Shown: positions 22,487 to 33,607, numbered from the stretch's first letter. The stretch is 34,477 bases of DNA from Pseudomonas sp. 10-1B (GCF_000935045.1 NZ_JYKS01000044.1:1-34477), one strand, 5' to 3'. The notes: generated from the letters alone by a model not told the origin. Numbers and translations are program-made.

Positions 22487-22966
22487 CTATGGGACGCTCT
22501 GCTTGATTTCGGCCAGCACCGGGTGCGCCACCAGTTTGTCGATGTGCAGGGTGGTGTCGCTCATCCAGCTTTCGCTGAGCAGCCGGTAGTGCTCCATGTC
22601 GCGGCAGCGCAGGCGCAGGCTGTAGTCGAAGTGGCCGCTGATCAGCTGGCAGTCGTGCACTTCCGGGCAGTTGCGCAGGCTGGCTTCGAAGGCCTTCTGG
22701 GCCGCGCGCCCGCTTTGGTTGGACAGGGCGACCAGCACCAGCAGCGAGACCCCGGGTGCCACCTTCTGCAGGTCGATGACTGCCCCGTAGCCACGGATCA
22801 CACCGCGGCGCTCCAGCTTGCGCACGCGCTCAAGGCACGGGCGCGGGGTGAGGTGGACGAGGGTGGAGAGTTTTTCGAAAGTGATGCGGCCGTCGTGGCG
22901 CAGGATGTCGATGATCGCTTCGTCGATGCGGTCGAGGGGGTGGGCGTTGGCGTCCTTGGTGTCCAT
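22487..22966 (-). CDS. Lrp/AsnC family transcriptional regulator
   Basis: A 159-residue protein with an N-terminal AsnC helix-turn-helix (about residues 10-60; LDRIDEAIIDILRHDGRITFEKLSTLV begins it) and a C-terminal RAM ligand domain (about 70-155; SLLVLVALS, CPEVHDCQLISGHFDYSLRL). Such proteins sense amino acids. ATG 22966 is chosen since MDTKD starts the family-like sequence; the frame is open to 23044 through REP sequence. Upstream on the same strand, beyond a REP cluster, lies ornithine cyclodeaminase, which Lrp-type regulators often control; that link is inference. Confidence 0.87.
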   Translation of the reverse strand: MDTKDANAHPLDRIDEAIIDILRHDGRITFEKLSTLVHLTPRPCLERVRKLERRGVIRGYGAVIDLQKVAPGVSLLVLVALSNQSGRAAQKAFEASLRNCPEVHDCQLISGHFDYSLRLRCRDMEHYRLLSESWMSDTTLHIDKLVAHPVLAEIKQSVP

Positions 22967-23019
22967 GCGCTTTGGCTTCGTTCGGAAGAGGGCATGGGAC
23001 AGGTTAGGCGGTAACCGGG

Positions 23020-23401
23020 GCCGCTGCGCGGCCCATCGCGACACAAGGCCGCTCCCACAGGGGCATCACATTCCCTTGGGGGGAGCAACTGTCTTGTATG
23101 CCTGGACTGGCCTCATCGCTGGCAAGCCAGCTCCCACAGAGACCGCGCAAAGCTCGAGATCTGCGCGGTGCTTGGGAGCAACTGTCTTGTATTGCCTGGA
23201 CTGGCCTCATCGCCGGCAAGCCAGCTCCCACAGAGACTGTGCAAAGCTTGAGATCTGCGCGGTACTTGGGAGCAACTGTCTTGTATTGCCTGGACTGGCC
23301 TCATCGCCGGCAAGCCAGCTCCCACAGGTACTGCACATGGCTTGAGGCCTGTGTGGTCGTGTGGGAGCTGGCTTGCCGGCGATGGGCTGCGCAGCAGCCC
23401 C
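23020..23401. repeat. REP cluster with a 94-bp tandem repeat (three units)
   Basis: A REP of the GACACAAGGCC type (23020-23062) is followed by a tandem repeat whose units begin GGGAGCAACTGTC at 23081, 23174 and 23268, giving a period of 93-94 bases. Each unit carries a GGCCTCATCG segment and a REP core ending GCTCCCACAG. Units one and two are near-identical; the third diverges in its last 30 bases. A reverse REP (23359-23401) closes the cluster. It separates ornithine cyclodeaminase from the Lrp-type gene. Confidence 0.88.
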
Positions 23402-23409
23402 AAGGTCCC

Positions 23410-24474
23410 TCAGGCACAGACCGAATCTGTCTTGGGCACTGCTCGCAACTCCACCACTCGCGGCTGCAACAGCGCATACAAGTCCTTCGGGTCCTCCAGC
23501 ACCGGCACCAGTCCGATATCCTTGCCTATATCCAGCGCCTGCGCCATATCCAGCACATAGCGCAGCGCCGAATAATCCTCCAGGGCAAACCCGACCGAGT
23601 CGAACAGCGTCACTTGCCCGGCGCTCTCACGGCCTGTGGCTGCACCGGCAACCACCTGCCAGAACTCCGTCACCGGCGAGTCTGCCGGCATCTGCTGAAT
23701 CTCGCCTTCGACCCGGCTTTGCGGCTCGTATTCGACGATCACCCGGGCCTGTTCGACAATCGCCCGGTGCAGCTCGGTCTTGCCCGGGCAGTCACCGCCC
23801 ACGGCGTTCAGGTGCATGCCCGGCTCGATCATCTCTGGGGTAAGGATGGTGGCGTAGGCCTTGTCGGCGGTCACCGTGGTGACGATATCGGCACCGCGCA
23901 CCGCGTCGGCCACCGAGCTGGCGATAGTCAGCTTGAGGCCGGGGCGGTTGCCCAGGTTGGCGACCAGCTTGGCCGAGGCGCCAGGGTCGATGTCGTACAG
24001 GCGGATTTCATCAATCCCCAGCAGGGCATTGAACGCGATGGCCTGGAACTCGCTCTGCGAGCCATTGCCGATCAATGCCATGCTGCGGCTGTCTTCACGC
24101 GCCAGGTAGCGGGCGGCCAGGGCCGAGGTGGCGGCAGTGCGGATCGCCGTGGTCAGGGTCATTTCGCTGAGCAGCAACGGCGCGCCGGTATCGACGCTGG
24201 CCAGGGCGCCGAAGGCCATTACCGTGGGTAGGCCGTGGCGGGTGTTCTTCGGGTGGCCGTTGACGTACTTGAAGGCGTAGCGGCTGGCGTCTGAAACCGG
24301 CATCAGCTCGATCACCCCATCCGGCGAATGGTTGGCCACCCGGGCGCATTTCTCGAAGGCGGGCCAGCGCAGGTAGTCCTGGCGGATGTACTCGGCCATT
24401 TCCAGCAGGCAGGTGGGCAGGCCTTTGCGGTTGACCAGGCGGGCCAGGTCTTGCACATCGATATAGCGGGTCAT
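23410..24474 (-). CDS. ocd: Ornithine cyclodeaminase
   Basis: A 354-residue NAD-dependent enzyme converting L-ornithine to L-proline and ammonia in the cytoplasm. From memory it aligns with the structurally known P. putida enzyme without gaps through residue 228: Arg45 (ARVANHS), Glu56 (VIELMP), Lys69 (FKYVNGHP), Arg112 (IRTAATS) and the catalytic Asp228 (VGGDCPGKTEL) fall on identical numbers. The Rossmann motif is IGNGSQSEF (about 135-143). The sequence is clearly not identical to that enzyme as I remember it, especially in the C-terminal 60 residues, so it may be a second paralogue. GGGAG precedes ATG 24474. An Lrp-type gene lies downstream. Confidence 0.87.
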   Translation of the reverse strand: MTRYIDVQDLARLVNRKGLPTCLLEMAEYIRQDYLRWPAFEKCARVANHSPDGVIELMPVSDASRYAFKYVNGHPKNTRHGLPTVMAFGALASVDTGAPLLLSEMTLTTAIRTAATSALAARYLAREDSRSMALIGNGSQSEFQAIAFNALLGIDEIRLYDIDPGASAKLVANLGNRPGLKLTIASSVADAVRGADIVTTVTADKAYATILTPEMIEPGMHLNAVGGDCPGKTELHRAIVEQARVIVEYEPQSRVEGEIQQMPADSPVTEFWQVVAGAATGRESAGQVTLFDSVGFALEDYSALRYVLDMAQALDIGKDIGLVPVLEDPKDLYALLQPRVVELRAVPKTDSVCA

Positions 24475-24596
24475 GAGGGTCTCCCTGCGGCGACGCTTCC
24501 GGAGTGGGCTCTGGGGTCATTGTGCGGCGGGTAGGGAGGTGAAGCTGGCTGTAATGGGCGGTGGCGGCAGCGGCTTTGGCTGACTTCGCTATGCGG

Positions 24597-24613
24597 ACAG
24601 CCGAATCGGCTGT
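24597..24613. promoter_or_regulatory. 17-bp perfect palindrome upstream of ocd
   Basis: ACAGCCGA-A-TCGGCTGT is a perfect inverted repeat with 8-base arms. It lies 123 bases upstream of the ocd start and 50 bases downstream of the sigma-54 activator stop codon. It could be a regulator site for ocd or a short hairpin terminator for the activator gene; there is no T run after it. The rest of the gap (24475-24662) shows nothing recognisable. Confidence 0.4.
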
Positions 24614-24662
24614 GGGGGCCGTACCTGGTAGGTGTCCGCGGTCAGCTGTCAGGAGCGGCCGC

Positions 24663-26411
24663 TCACTGCTCTCGCAAGCGCTTGTAAAGCGTGGTTCGGC
24701 TGATCCCCAGCCCGCGCGCCACCGCCGACAGGTTGCCATTGGCTTGTTCCACCAAGGCCTGCAGGTCGGCCTCCTCGGCCGTGACCAGCACCGGCACTTG
24801 CGACTCGGCCAGAAACCCCGCCGGCAAGTGCTCGACGCCGATCGGCACGTTGCCCGCCAAGGCCAGCGCCACCTGCAGCACACTCACCAGTTCGCGCAAA
24901 TTACCCGGCCAGGGGTGTCGATCGAGCAGGTCGATGATGGCCGAAGGCAGCCGCGCGGGTTGCCCAGGGTCGCGGTAGCGGGCATGTATTTGTTCGATCA
25001 GCTGCCGCCGGTCAGCGCGCTCGCGCAGCGGTGGCAGCACCACGGCCAGGCCGGCGATGCGGTAATACAGGTCCTGGCGAAAGCGCCCGGCGCGTACCTC
25101 TTCGGCCAGGTCACGGTTGCTCGCCGATACCACGCGGATATCCACTGCCACTGGTTCGCCGCTGCCCAGCGGCTGGATGCTGCGCGACTGCAGTACACGC
25201 AGCAGCCGGGCCTGGGTGGGCAGCGGCATGTCGCCGATCTCGTCGAGGAACAGAATGCCTTGGTGAGCCTTGCGGATCAGCCCTGGGTTGCCCTTGTGGT
25301 GGGCGCCGGTAAACGCGCCTTTGTCGTAGCCGAACAGCTCCGACTCCACCAGTTCGGCCGGGATCGCCGCGCAGTTGACGGCAACCAGGGGCTGGCTGGC
25401 GCGGCTGCTGGCCCGGTGCAGGGTGTCGACGAACACTTCCTTGCCCACGCCGGTTTCACCTTGCACCAGCACCGGGATGTCCTTTTCCAGCAGCAGGCCG
25501 GCTTGCGCCAAGGCCTTCTCCAGGCGTGGCTCGCCGCTGCCCGTAGCGGGGCGGTGGGTGCCCTTGCGCGCGGGCTGCCACTGGCAATGAAAGCGGTTGC
25601 GGCCCGTGGCCTGCAGGGCGAACGGCTGCTGCCGGGGATGGCTGAGCAACTGTTGCAGGGGTAACTGGAACAGTTGCTCGATGTTCTGCCGCAGCGGGTT
25701 GCCGCCGAGCAGGCTGTCGGCCCGGTGATTGGCGGCCAGCACCTGCCCGCGCTCATCGAACAGCAACAGGCCGGCCCAAGGGCTGTCGAGGTTGTCGGAA
25801 GCGCTGTTGAAGATCAGTTGCGCGTACTGGTCGGCATGCTCTGCGAGGATCAGGCGGTTTTCCAGGCTCTGGCCCATCATGCGCACCAGGCCCAGCGTCT
25901 GGCTGGCCGGCAGGTAGCCGTCGCTGGCCACATCGAGCACGCCGACCAACTTCCGCGCGGCGTCGAACAGCGGTGCGGCGGCGCTGGACAGGTAGCGGTT
26001 CTGGCGCAGGAAATGCTCGTCCTGGCCAACGTGGATCGCCTCGGCGCAGACCAGCGCGGTGCCCAGGGCATTGGTACCGACGCCGCGCTCGTGCCAGTGG
26101 GCGCCAGCGCTGAAGCCATGCTGCTGGCGTGGCTCGATGAAACGCCGTGAGCCCCAGGTGTCGAGCAGACAGCCACTGGCATCGGCCAGCATCACCAGGT
26201 AGCTGGCATTGCCCAGCAGGTGCGCGTATTGCGGCAGCACCTCTTCGCGAGTCAGGCGCAGCAGCGCCTGGCGCCGCTCCAGCAGGGCGCTCAGCTCGGC
26301 CCGGGTCAGGCAGTCGAAGTCCGGCGCGTGCTGGGGTTGCAGGCCATGTTCACGACAGCGGGCCCAGGAAGCCTGGATCAGTTGGGCATGGGGTGAAGCG
26401 GATACGGCCAT
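24663..26411 (-). CDS. Sigma-54-dependent activator, AcoR-like
   Basis: A 582-residue enhancer-binding protein. The order is a sensor region with GAF-like domain (about 65-190), a short PAS-like segment (about 210-260), the AAA+ ATPase with Walker A GETGVGKE (318-325), the sigma-54 contact loop GAFTGA (365-370) and Walker B ILFLDE (386-391), and a Fis-type helix-turn-helix ending ISRTTLYKRLREQ. AcoR-type activators respond to small alcohols, ketones or polyols. ATG 26411 has an AGGACAGG site upstream; ATG 26438 is an alternative adding nine residues. It is divergent from the GlpS-type operon, whose gap holds a sigma-54 promoter, so it very likely activates that operon. Confidence 0.9.
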   Translation of the reverse strand: MAVSASPHAQLIQASWARCREHGLQPQHAPDFDCLTRAELSALLERRQALLRLTREEVLPQYAHLLGNASYLVMLADASGCLLDTWGSRRFIEPRQQHGFSAGAHWHERGVGTNALGTALVCAEAIHVGQDEHFLRQNRYLSSAAAPLFDAARKLVGVLDVASDGYLPASQTLGLVRMMGQSLENRLILAEHADQYAQLIFNSASDNLDSPWAGLLLFDERGQVLAANHRADSLLGGNPLRQNIEQLFQLPLQQLLSHPRQQPFALQATGRNRFHCQWQPARKGTHRPATGSGEPRLEKALAQAGLLLEKDIPVLVQGETGVGKEVFVDTLHRASSRASQPLVAVNCAAIPAELVESELFGYDKGAFTGAHHKGNPGLIRKAHQGILFLDEIGDMPLPTQARLLRVLQSRSIQPLGSGEPVAVDIRVVSASNRDLAEEVRAGRFRQDLYYRIAGLAVVLPPLRERADRRQLIEQIHARYRDPGQPARLPSAIIDLLDRHPWPGNLRELVSVLQVALALAGNVPIGVEHLPAGFLAESQVPVLVTAEEADLQALVEQANGNLSAVARGLGISRTTLYKRLREQ

Positions 26412-26450
26412 GGGCCTGTCCTGTGTGATTGTTGTCATGGGCCGACCGCT

Positions 26451-26527
26451 GTTCAGTGTTGTCCAGGGTTGTTCATTGTCAAACCGGCAAGTGTTCAGTT
26501 GTTCAGTGATTGTGTTCAATTGTGAAC
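26451..26527. promoter_or_regulatory. Repeated GTTCA upstream activator sites
   Basis: Five GTTCA copies start at 26451, 26471, 26493, 26501 and 26514, and the last pairs with TGAAC to give the perfect palindrome GTTCA-ATTG-TGAAC (26514-26527). They lie about 55-130 bases upstream of the -24/-12 promoter, the usual distance for enhancer sites of sigma-54 activators. The likely binder is the adjacent AcoR-like protein. Confidence 0.6.
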
Positions 26528-26582
26528 CTGCGATCTGCCAGGGCCGCCGCCAAGCTGGCGGGCCAGAGCGGCGGGGCACGAC

Positions 26583-26598
26583 TGGCACGAAACTGGCT
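26583..26598 (+). promoter_or_regulatory. Sigma-54 (-24/-12) promoter of GlpS-type operon
   Basis: TGGCACG-AAAC-TGGCT matches the consensus TGGCACG-N4-TTGCW at every fixed position except one, with the required ten bases between the GG and GC pairs. It predicts transcription from about 26609, giving a leader of roughly 26 bases before ATG 26635. The divergent gene encodes a GAFTGA-containing activator. Confidence 0.85.
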
Positions 26599-26610
26599 GT
26601 GCCCGGCAGA

Positions 26611-26625
26611 CAACAACCACAAAAA
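26611..26625 (+). promoter_or_regulatory. CA-rich leader, possible Hfq/Crc site
   Basis: The predicted leader starts with CAACAACCACAAAAA and runs into the AAAGG ribosome site. AACAACCA differs from AAnAAnAA at one position. This is the kind of A-rich site bound by Hfq/Crc at catabolite-repressed Pseudomonas mRNAs, and it overlaps the ribosome site. The match is imperfect, so this is tentative. Confidence 0.35.
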
Positions 26626-26634
26626 GGCCACGCC

Positions 26635-27729
26635 ATGTCCCTGGTGCTGGAACAGGTCAGCCGCAACGTCGACAACCAGGCCTGGATCGTCGATGCTTCG
26701 CTGCGTTTCGAGCCTGGTTCGTTCAACGTGCTGCTCGGCCGCACCCTGGCCGGCAAGACCAGCCTGATGCGCCTGATGGCCGGGCTCGACCGCCCGGACC
26801 GCGGGCGGGTGCTGATGGACGGCCAGGACGTGACCGGTGTGCCGGTGCGCCAGCGCAACGTGTCGATGGTGTATCAGCAGTTCATCAATTACCCGACCCT
26901 CAGCGTGTACGAGAACATCGCCTCGCCGTTGCGCCAGGCGCGCATGGCAGAGGCGCAGATCCGCCGGCGGGTGCAGGAAACCGCCGAGATGCTGCGCATC
27001 GAAGCCTACCTGCAGCGCCTGCCACTGGAGCTGTCTGGTGGCCAGCAGCAACGCACGGCGATGGCCCGGGCGCTGGTCAAGGATGCCTCGCTCATCCTCT
27101 TCGACGAGCCGTTGGTCAACCTCGACTACAAGCTGCGCGAGGGCCTGCGCCAGGAGCTGCGCGAGCTGTTCGCTGCGCGCCGCTGCATTGCCGTGTACGC
27201 CACCACCGAGCCCAACGAGGCGCTGGCACTGGGCGGCACTACCACCCTGGTGCATGAAGGCCGCATCGTGCAGAGCGGGCCCACCGCCGAGGTCTACCAG
27301 CGCCCGGGCAGCGTGCTGGCCGCCGAGCTGTTTTCCGAGCCGCCGATCAACCTGGTGCCTGGCCGTATCGACGGCAACGAGGTGAGCCTGGCCCAGGCCG
27401 TGCACTTTGCCCGCAGTGCCGATTTGCAGCAGCTCGCCGAGGGCGATTACCGCTTTGGCGTGCGCCCCAGCCATATCACGCTGGTGCCGGCCCATGATGA
27501 TGACCTGGAGCTGGCGGTGTTGGTGGAGCTGGCCGAGATTAGCGGTTCAGAGACCTTCCTGCATGTGCGCAACGAACATTGGCGCATGATCCTGCACCTG
27601 CCGGGGGTGCACGAATACCAGGTGGATACGCCGATCCGCGTGTTCATCCCCACCCACAAGCTGTTCGTCTTTGACAGTGCCGGGGCGCTGGTGCAGGCCC
27701 CGGGGCTGCGCCAGGCAAGGAGAGGGTGA
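26635..27729 (+). CDS. glpS: ABC importer ATPase, GlpS-type (no switch histidine)
   Basis: A 364-residue MalK/UgpC-family ATPase. Walker A is GRTLAGKT (residues 35-42), Q-loop VYQQ, signature LSGGQ (133-137), Walker B LILFDE (153-158), then a C-terminal regulatory OB-type domain. The switch histidine is missing: MalK-type proteins read YVTHD where this one has YATTE (Thr191). The GxTLAGKTS Walker A and the neighbours match GlpS of the GlpSTPQUV polyol (glycerol) importer described in Rhizobium. ATG 26635 follows AAAGG and the sigma-54 promoter; the frame is open far upstream but that is noncoding. The stop overlaps the next start (TGATG). Confidence 0.85.
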   Translation: MSLVLEQVSRNVDNQAWIVDASLRFEPGSFNVLLGRTLAGKTSLMRLMAGLDRPDRGRVLMDGQDVTGVPVRQRNVSMVYQQFINYPTLSVYENIASPLRQARMAEAQIRRRVQETAEMLRIEAYLQRLPLELSGGQQQRTAMARALVKDASLILFDEPLVNLDYKLREGLRQELRELFAARRCIAVYATTEPNEALALGGTTTLVHEGRIVQSGPTAEVYQRPGSVLAAELFSEPPINLVPGRIDGNEVSLAQAVHFARSADLQQLAEGDYRFGVRPSHITLVPAHDDDLELAVLVELAEISGSETFLHVRNEHWRMILHLPGVHEYQVDTPIRVFIPTHKLFVFDSAGALVQAPGLRQARRG

Positions 27730-28834
27730 TGGCCGAAATCCGCCTGCAGCAACTGGCGCACAGCTACAGCCGCCAGCCCACCAGCGAGGCGGACTATGCC
27801 CTGCACGCGCTGGAGCATGTGTGGGAGCAGGGTGGCGCCTACGCGTTGCTCGGGCCGTCGGGCTGCGGCAAGTCGACCTTGCTCAACATCATCTCCGGGT
27901 TGCTGACACCGTCGCACGGCGAGGTGCTGTTCGACGGCAAGCCGGTCAACCAGCTGTCACCGCAGGCGCGCAACATCGCTCAGGTGTTCCAGTTTCCGGT
28001 GGTGTACGACACCATGACGGTGTTCGATAACCTGGCCTTCCCGTTGCGCAACCAGGGGCTGGACGAAGCCCGGGTGCGTACCCGCGTGGAGGAGATTGCC
28101 GAGGTGCTCGACCTGTCTGCCGTGCTGCGCAAGAAGGCGCGTAACCTCAGTGCCGACGAAAAGCAGAAAGTTTCCATGGGCCGTGGCCTGGTGCGCGATG
28201 ACGTATCGGCGATCCTGTTCGACGAGCCACTGACGGTGATCGACCCGCACCTTAAGTGGAAGCTGCGGCGCAAGCTCAAGCAGATCCACGAGCAGTTCAA
28301 CATCACCATGATCTACGTCACCCACGACCAGCTGGAGGCCTCGACCTTCGCCGACAAGATCGCGGTGATGCACGGCGGGCGCATCGTCCAGTTCGGCACC
28401 CCGCGCGAGCTGTTCGAGCGACCACGGCACACCTTCGTCGGCTACTTCATCGGCAGCCCGGGGATGAACCTGATCGAGGTCCGCGCCGAAGCGGACGGGG
28501 TAGTGTTCGGCGATATCCACCTGGCGTTGCCGGGGCATCTGCGAGAGCACCTGCGCGAGCGCCTGGCGGCGACCGTGGGCGGACGCCTGCAGGTGGGCAT
28601 CCGCCCGGAGTTCGTGCAGCTGTGGGACAGCCCGTTCGATGACGCCTACCCGGCGCGGGTGCTGGATGTCGAGGACCTCGGCACCTACCGCATCGTCACC
28701 CTCGAACTCGGCGGTGTCGCGCTCAAGGCGCGCCTGGACGAGGATCGCCCGCTACCCGTGGCCCAGGCCTGGGTCAGCCTGCCGGCACAGTGGCTGATGC
28801 TGTACGTCGACGATGTGCTGCTGGAGGCCGGGCC

Positions 28835-28838
<4 letters not shown>
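27729..28838 (+). CDS. glpT: ABC importer ATPase, GlpT-type (degenerate signature motif)
   Basis: A 369-residue partner ATPase. Walker A GPSGCGKST (42-50), Walker B AILFDE (161-166) and the switch histidine YVTHD (His199) are intact, but the signature motif reads LSADE (140-144) in place of LSGGQ. A C-terminal OB-type domain follows. With GlpS it would make one consensus ATP site (GlpT Walker motifs and histidine facing the GlpS signature) and one degenerate site. ATG 27729 overlaps the glpS stop in TGATG and has AGGAGAGG upstream. The symbol follows Rhizobium usage and is unrelated to E. coli GlpT, the glycerol-3-phosphate antiporter. Confidence 0.85.
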
Positions 28839-29698
<860 letters not shown>

Positions 29699-29701
29699 CC
29701 C

Positions 29702-30502
29702 ATGAGCACGCGCAAATCGCTGGCCCTGCTGCTGTATTTCTTCTTTCTGCTGGTGCCGATTTACTGGCTGCTGAACATGTCGTTCAAGAGCAACACCGAG
29801 ATCCTTGGTGGCCTGACCCTGTGGCCGCAGGCGTTCACCCTCGACAACTACCGGGTGATCTTCACCGATGCCAGCTGGTACAGCGGCTACATCAACTCGC
29901 TGTACTACGTGTGCCTGAACACCCTGATTTCGCTGCTGGTGGCGCTGCCGGCGGCATATGCCTTCTCGCGCTACCGCTTCCTCGGTGACCGGCACCTGTT
30001 CTTCTGGCTATTGACCAACCGCATGGCGCCGCCGGCGGTGTTCCTGCTGCCGTTCTTCCAGCTGTACTCGTCGATCGGCCTGTTCGACACCCATATCGCC
30101 GTGGCGCTGGCTCATTGCCTGTTCAACGTGCCGCTGGCGGTGTGGATCCTGGAGGGGTTCATGTCCGGTGTGCCGAAGGAAATCGACGAAACGGCCTATA
30201 TCGACGGTTACAGCTTCCCACGCTTCTTCGTGAAGATTTTCATTCCATTGATTGGCTCCGGCATCGGCGTCACGGCGTTTTTCTGCTTCATGTTCTCCTG
30301 GGTCGAACTGCTGCTGGCGCGCACCCTGACCTCGGTGAATGCCAAGCCGATTGCGGCGGTGATGACCCGGACCGTGTCGGCCTCGGGCATCGACTGGGGC
30401 GTGCTGGCAGCAGCGGGGGTACTGACCATCTTGCCGGGCATGCTGGTGATCTGGTTCGTGCGTAACCATGTAGCCAAGGGCTTTGCCCTGGGCCGGGTGT
30501 GA
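29702..30502 (+). CDS. glpQ: ABC importer permease, GlpQ-type
   Basis: A 266-residue permease of the MalG/UgpE class, six hydrophobic segments, with the EAA loop EIDETAYIDGYSFPRFFVKI (about residues 160-179). It starts 3 bases after the glpP stop codon. With GlpP it forms the two-chain membrane channel. The name follows the Rhizobium importer, not the E. coli phosphodiesterase GlpQ. Confidence 0.88.
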   Translation: MSTRKSLALLLYFFFLLVPIYWLLNMSFKSNTEILGGLTLWPQAFTLDNYRVIFTDASWYSGYINSLYYVCLNTLISLLVALPAAYAFSRYRFLGDRHLFFWLLTNRMAPPAVFLLPFFQLYSSIGLFDTHIAVALAHCLFNVPLAVWILEGFMSGVPKEIDETAYIDGYSFPRFFVKIFIPLIGSGIGVTAFFCFMFSWVELLLARTLTSVNAKPIAAVMTRTVSASGIDWGVLAAAGVLTILPGMLVIWFVRNHVAKGFALGRV

Positions 30503-30514
30503 GGAGGGCACGGC

Positions 30515-30787
30515 ATGGAGTGGATGGCCTGGACCTTGCCCACGGCGCTGTTCTTCGCTGCCGTTGGCGTGCTGTTGCTGGGCATGACTGTGCTCGAATT
30601 GCGCCGCCCTTGCGTGGAGCGACGCGGTTTTCTGCCGCTCGTCACCAGCCGCGGCGACCGCTTGTTCATCGGGCTACTGGCCAGCGCCTACCTGCACTTG
30701 CTGGTGGTCGGCGTCAGCGAGTGGCCGTTGTGGGTGGCCTCGTTGCTGTCGCTGGCCTGGCTGGTGGTGGTGCTGCGCTGGGGCTGA
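30515..30787 (+). CDS. glpU: Small membrane subunit, GlpU-type (DUF2160)
   Basis: A 90-residue protein with an N-terminal helix (about 6-27), a short basic loop (LRRPCVERRGF) and one or two C-terminal helices (about 47-87). It sits exactly where GlpU, a DUF2160 protein of unknown function, lies in the Rhizobium glycerol importer operon, and its presence is the best marker that this is a GlpSTPQUV-type system rather than an ordinary sugar importer. AGGAGGG lies 7 bases before ATG 30515. Confidence 0.8.
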   Translation: MEWMAWTLPTALFFAAVGVLLLGMTVLELRRPCVERRGFLPLVTSRGDRLFIGLLASAYLHLLVVGVSEWPLWVASLLSLAWLVVVLRWG

Positions 30788-30826
30788 GCGAGCGGCCCTG
30801 TGGAATAACTGAAACGGGAGATCACA

Positions 30827-32566
<1,740 letters not shown>

Positions 32567-32585
32567 CTGGCTGAGATACCGCGCT

Positions 32586-32680
32586 GGCCTCTTCGCGGGC
32601 TTGCCCGCTCCCACAGGTAAATCACAGCTTCCGAAGCCTGTGCAGCACCTGTGGAAGCGGGCAGGCCCGCGAAGAGGCCG
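32586..32680. repeat. REP pair after glpV
   Basis: Inverted units of a third spelling, GGCCTCTTCGCGGGC...GCTCCCACAGG (from 32587) and its partner ending CCCGCGAAGAGGCCG (about 32680). The right copy has GTGGAAGC where others have GTGGGAGC, a one-base decay. It lies between the glpV stop and the shared terminator. Confidence 0.85.
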
Positions 32681-32709
32681 GTATAGCCATCGAGAAATCC
32701 CAGGCAAAA

Positions 32710-32738
32710 AAAACGGCACCTGCCAGAGGTGCCGTTTT
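32710..32738. terminator. Bidirectional terminator between glpV and folD
   Basis: AAAACGGCACCT and AGGTGCCGTTTT form a perfect 12-base stem around a GCCAG loop, with an A run before and a T run after. It can end the glp-type operon on the plus strand and folD on the minus strand. Confidence 0.9.
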
Positions 32739-32752
32739 CATCTCACGCGGTA

Positions 32753-33607
32753 TTACTTGTGCAGCTCTTCCGCCGCATACAGCGTGTTTTCCAGCAGGCA
32801 TGCGCGGGTCATCGGCCCGACCCCACCCGGCACCGGCGTGATCCAGCCAGCGCGCGGCAGGGCGGTCTCGTAGACCACGTCGCCGACCAGCTTGCCGTCA
32901 TCCTGGCGGTTGATGCCCACGTCGATGACGATGGCACCTTCCTTGATCCATTCACCCTTGACCAGGCCCGGCTTGCCGGCAGCCACGACCACCAGGTCGG
33001 CACGCCCGACATGCCCGGGCAGGTCTTTGGTGAAGCGGTGGCAGACGGTCACGGTGCAGCCGGCCAGCAACAGCTCCATGGCCATCGGCCGGCCAACGAT
33101 GTTGGAGGCACCAACGATCACTGCGTTCATGCCGTACAGGTCCTGGCCGGTGCTTTCCAGCAGGGTCATGATGCCCTTCGGCGTGCACGGGCGCAGCAGC
33201 GGGATGCGCTGGGCCAGGCGACCGATGTTGTACGGGTGGAAGCCGTCCACGTCCTTGTCCGGGCGAATGCGTTCGAGCAGCAGCGAGGCGTCCAGGTGCG
33301 CCGGCAGCGGCAGCTGCAGCAGGATGCCGTCGACGGCCGGGTCGTCATTGAGGCGGTCGATCAGCTCGGTCAGGGCCTGCTGCGTGGTTTCGCTGGGCAG
33401 GTCGAACGCCTGCGAAATGAAGCCGACCTCTTCGCAGTCCTTGCGCTTGTGCGAGACATAGACTTGGGAGGCGGGGTCGGTGCCGACCAGGATCACCGCC
33501 AGGCCTGGGGTACGCAGGCCTTGCTGGCGACGCTCCACGACACGTTGAGCGATCTGCTGGCGCAGGCTGGCGGCGATCGCCTTGCCATCGATTAGGTGTG
33601 CAGTCAT
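32753..33607 (-). CDS. folD: Bifunctional methylenetetrahydrofolate dehydrogenase/cyclohydrolase
   Basis: A 284-residue cytoplasmic enzyme converting 5,10-methylene-THF to 10-formyl-THF through two NADP-linked steps. FolD marks are complete: YVSHKRKDCEEVG with the catalytic lysine, the ILLQLPLP strand, PDKDVDGFHPYNIGRL, the nucleotide-binding VGASNIVGRPM (GAS where many have GRS), and TPVPGGVGPMT near the C-terminus. I chose ATG 33607 because it gives the usual MTAHLIDGK start and family length; the frame is open to 33790. The ribosome site is poor. Its place next to tRNA-Arg-His-Leu-His is conserved in Pseudomonas. Confidence 0.95.
   Translation of the reverse strand: MTAHLIDGKAIAASLRQQIAQRVVERRQQGLRTPGLAVILVGTDPASQVYVSHKRKDCEEVGFISQAFDLPSETTQQALTELIDRLNDDPAVDGILLQLPLPAHLDASLLLERIRPDKDVDGFHPYNIGRLAQRIPLLRPCTPKGIMTLLESTGQDLYGMNAVIVGASNIVGRPMAMELLLAGCTVTVCHRFTKDLPGHVGRADLVVVAAGKPGLVKGEWIKEGAIVIDVGINRQDDGKLVGDVVYETALPRAGWITPVPGGVGPMTRACLLENTLYAAEELHK

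Noticed and set aside
23081..23360. Regularly spaced repeats that could suggest a CRISPR array
   Set aside because: The whole 94-base unit repeats, including the part that would be a spacer, and each unit contains a REP core. There are no cas genes.
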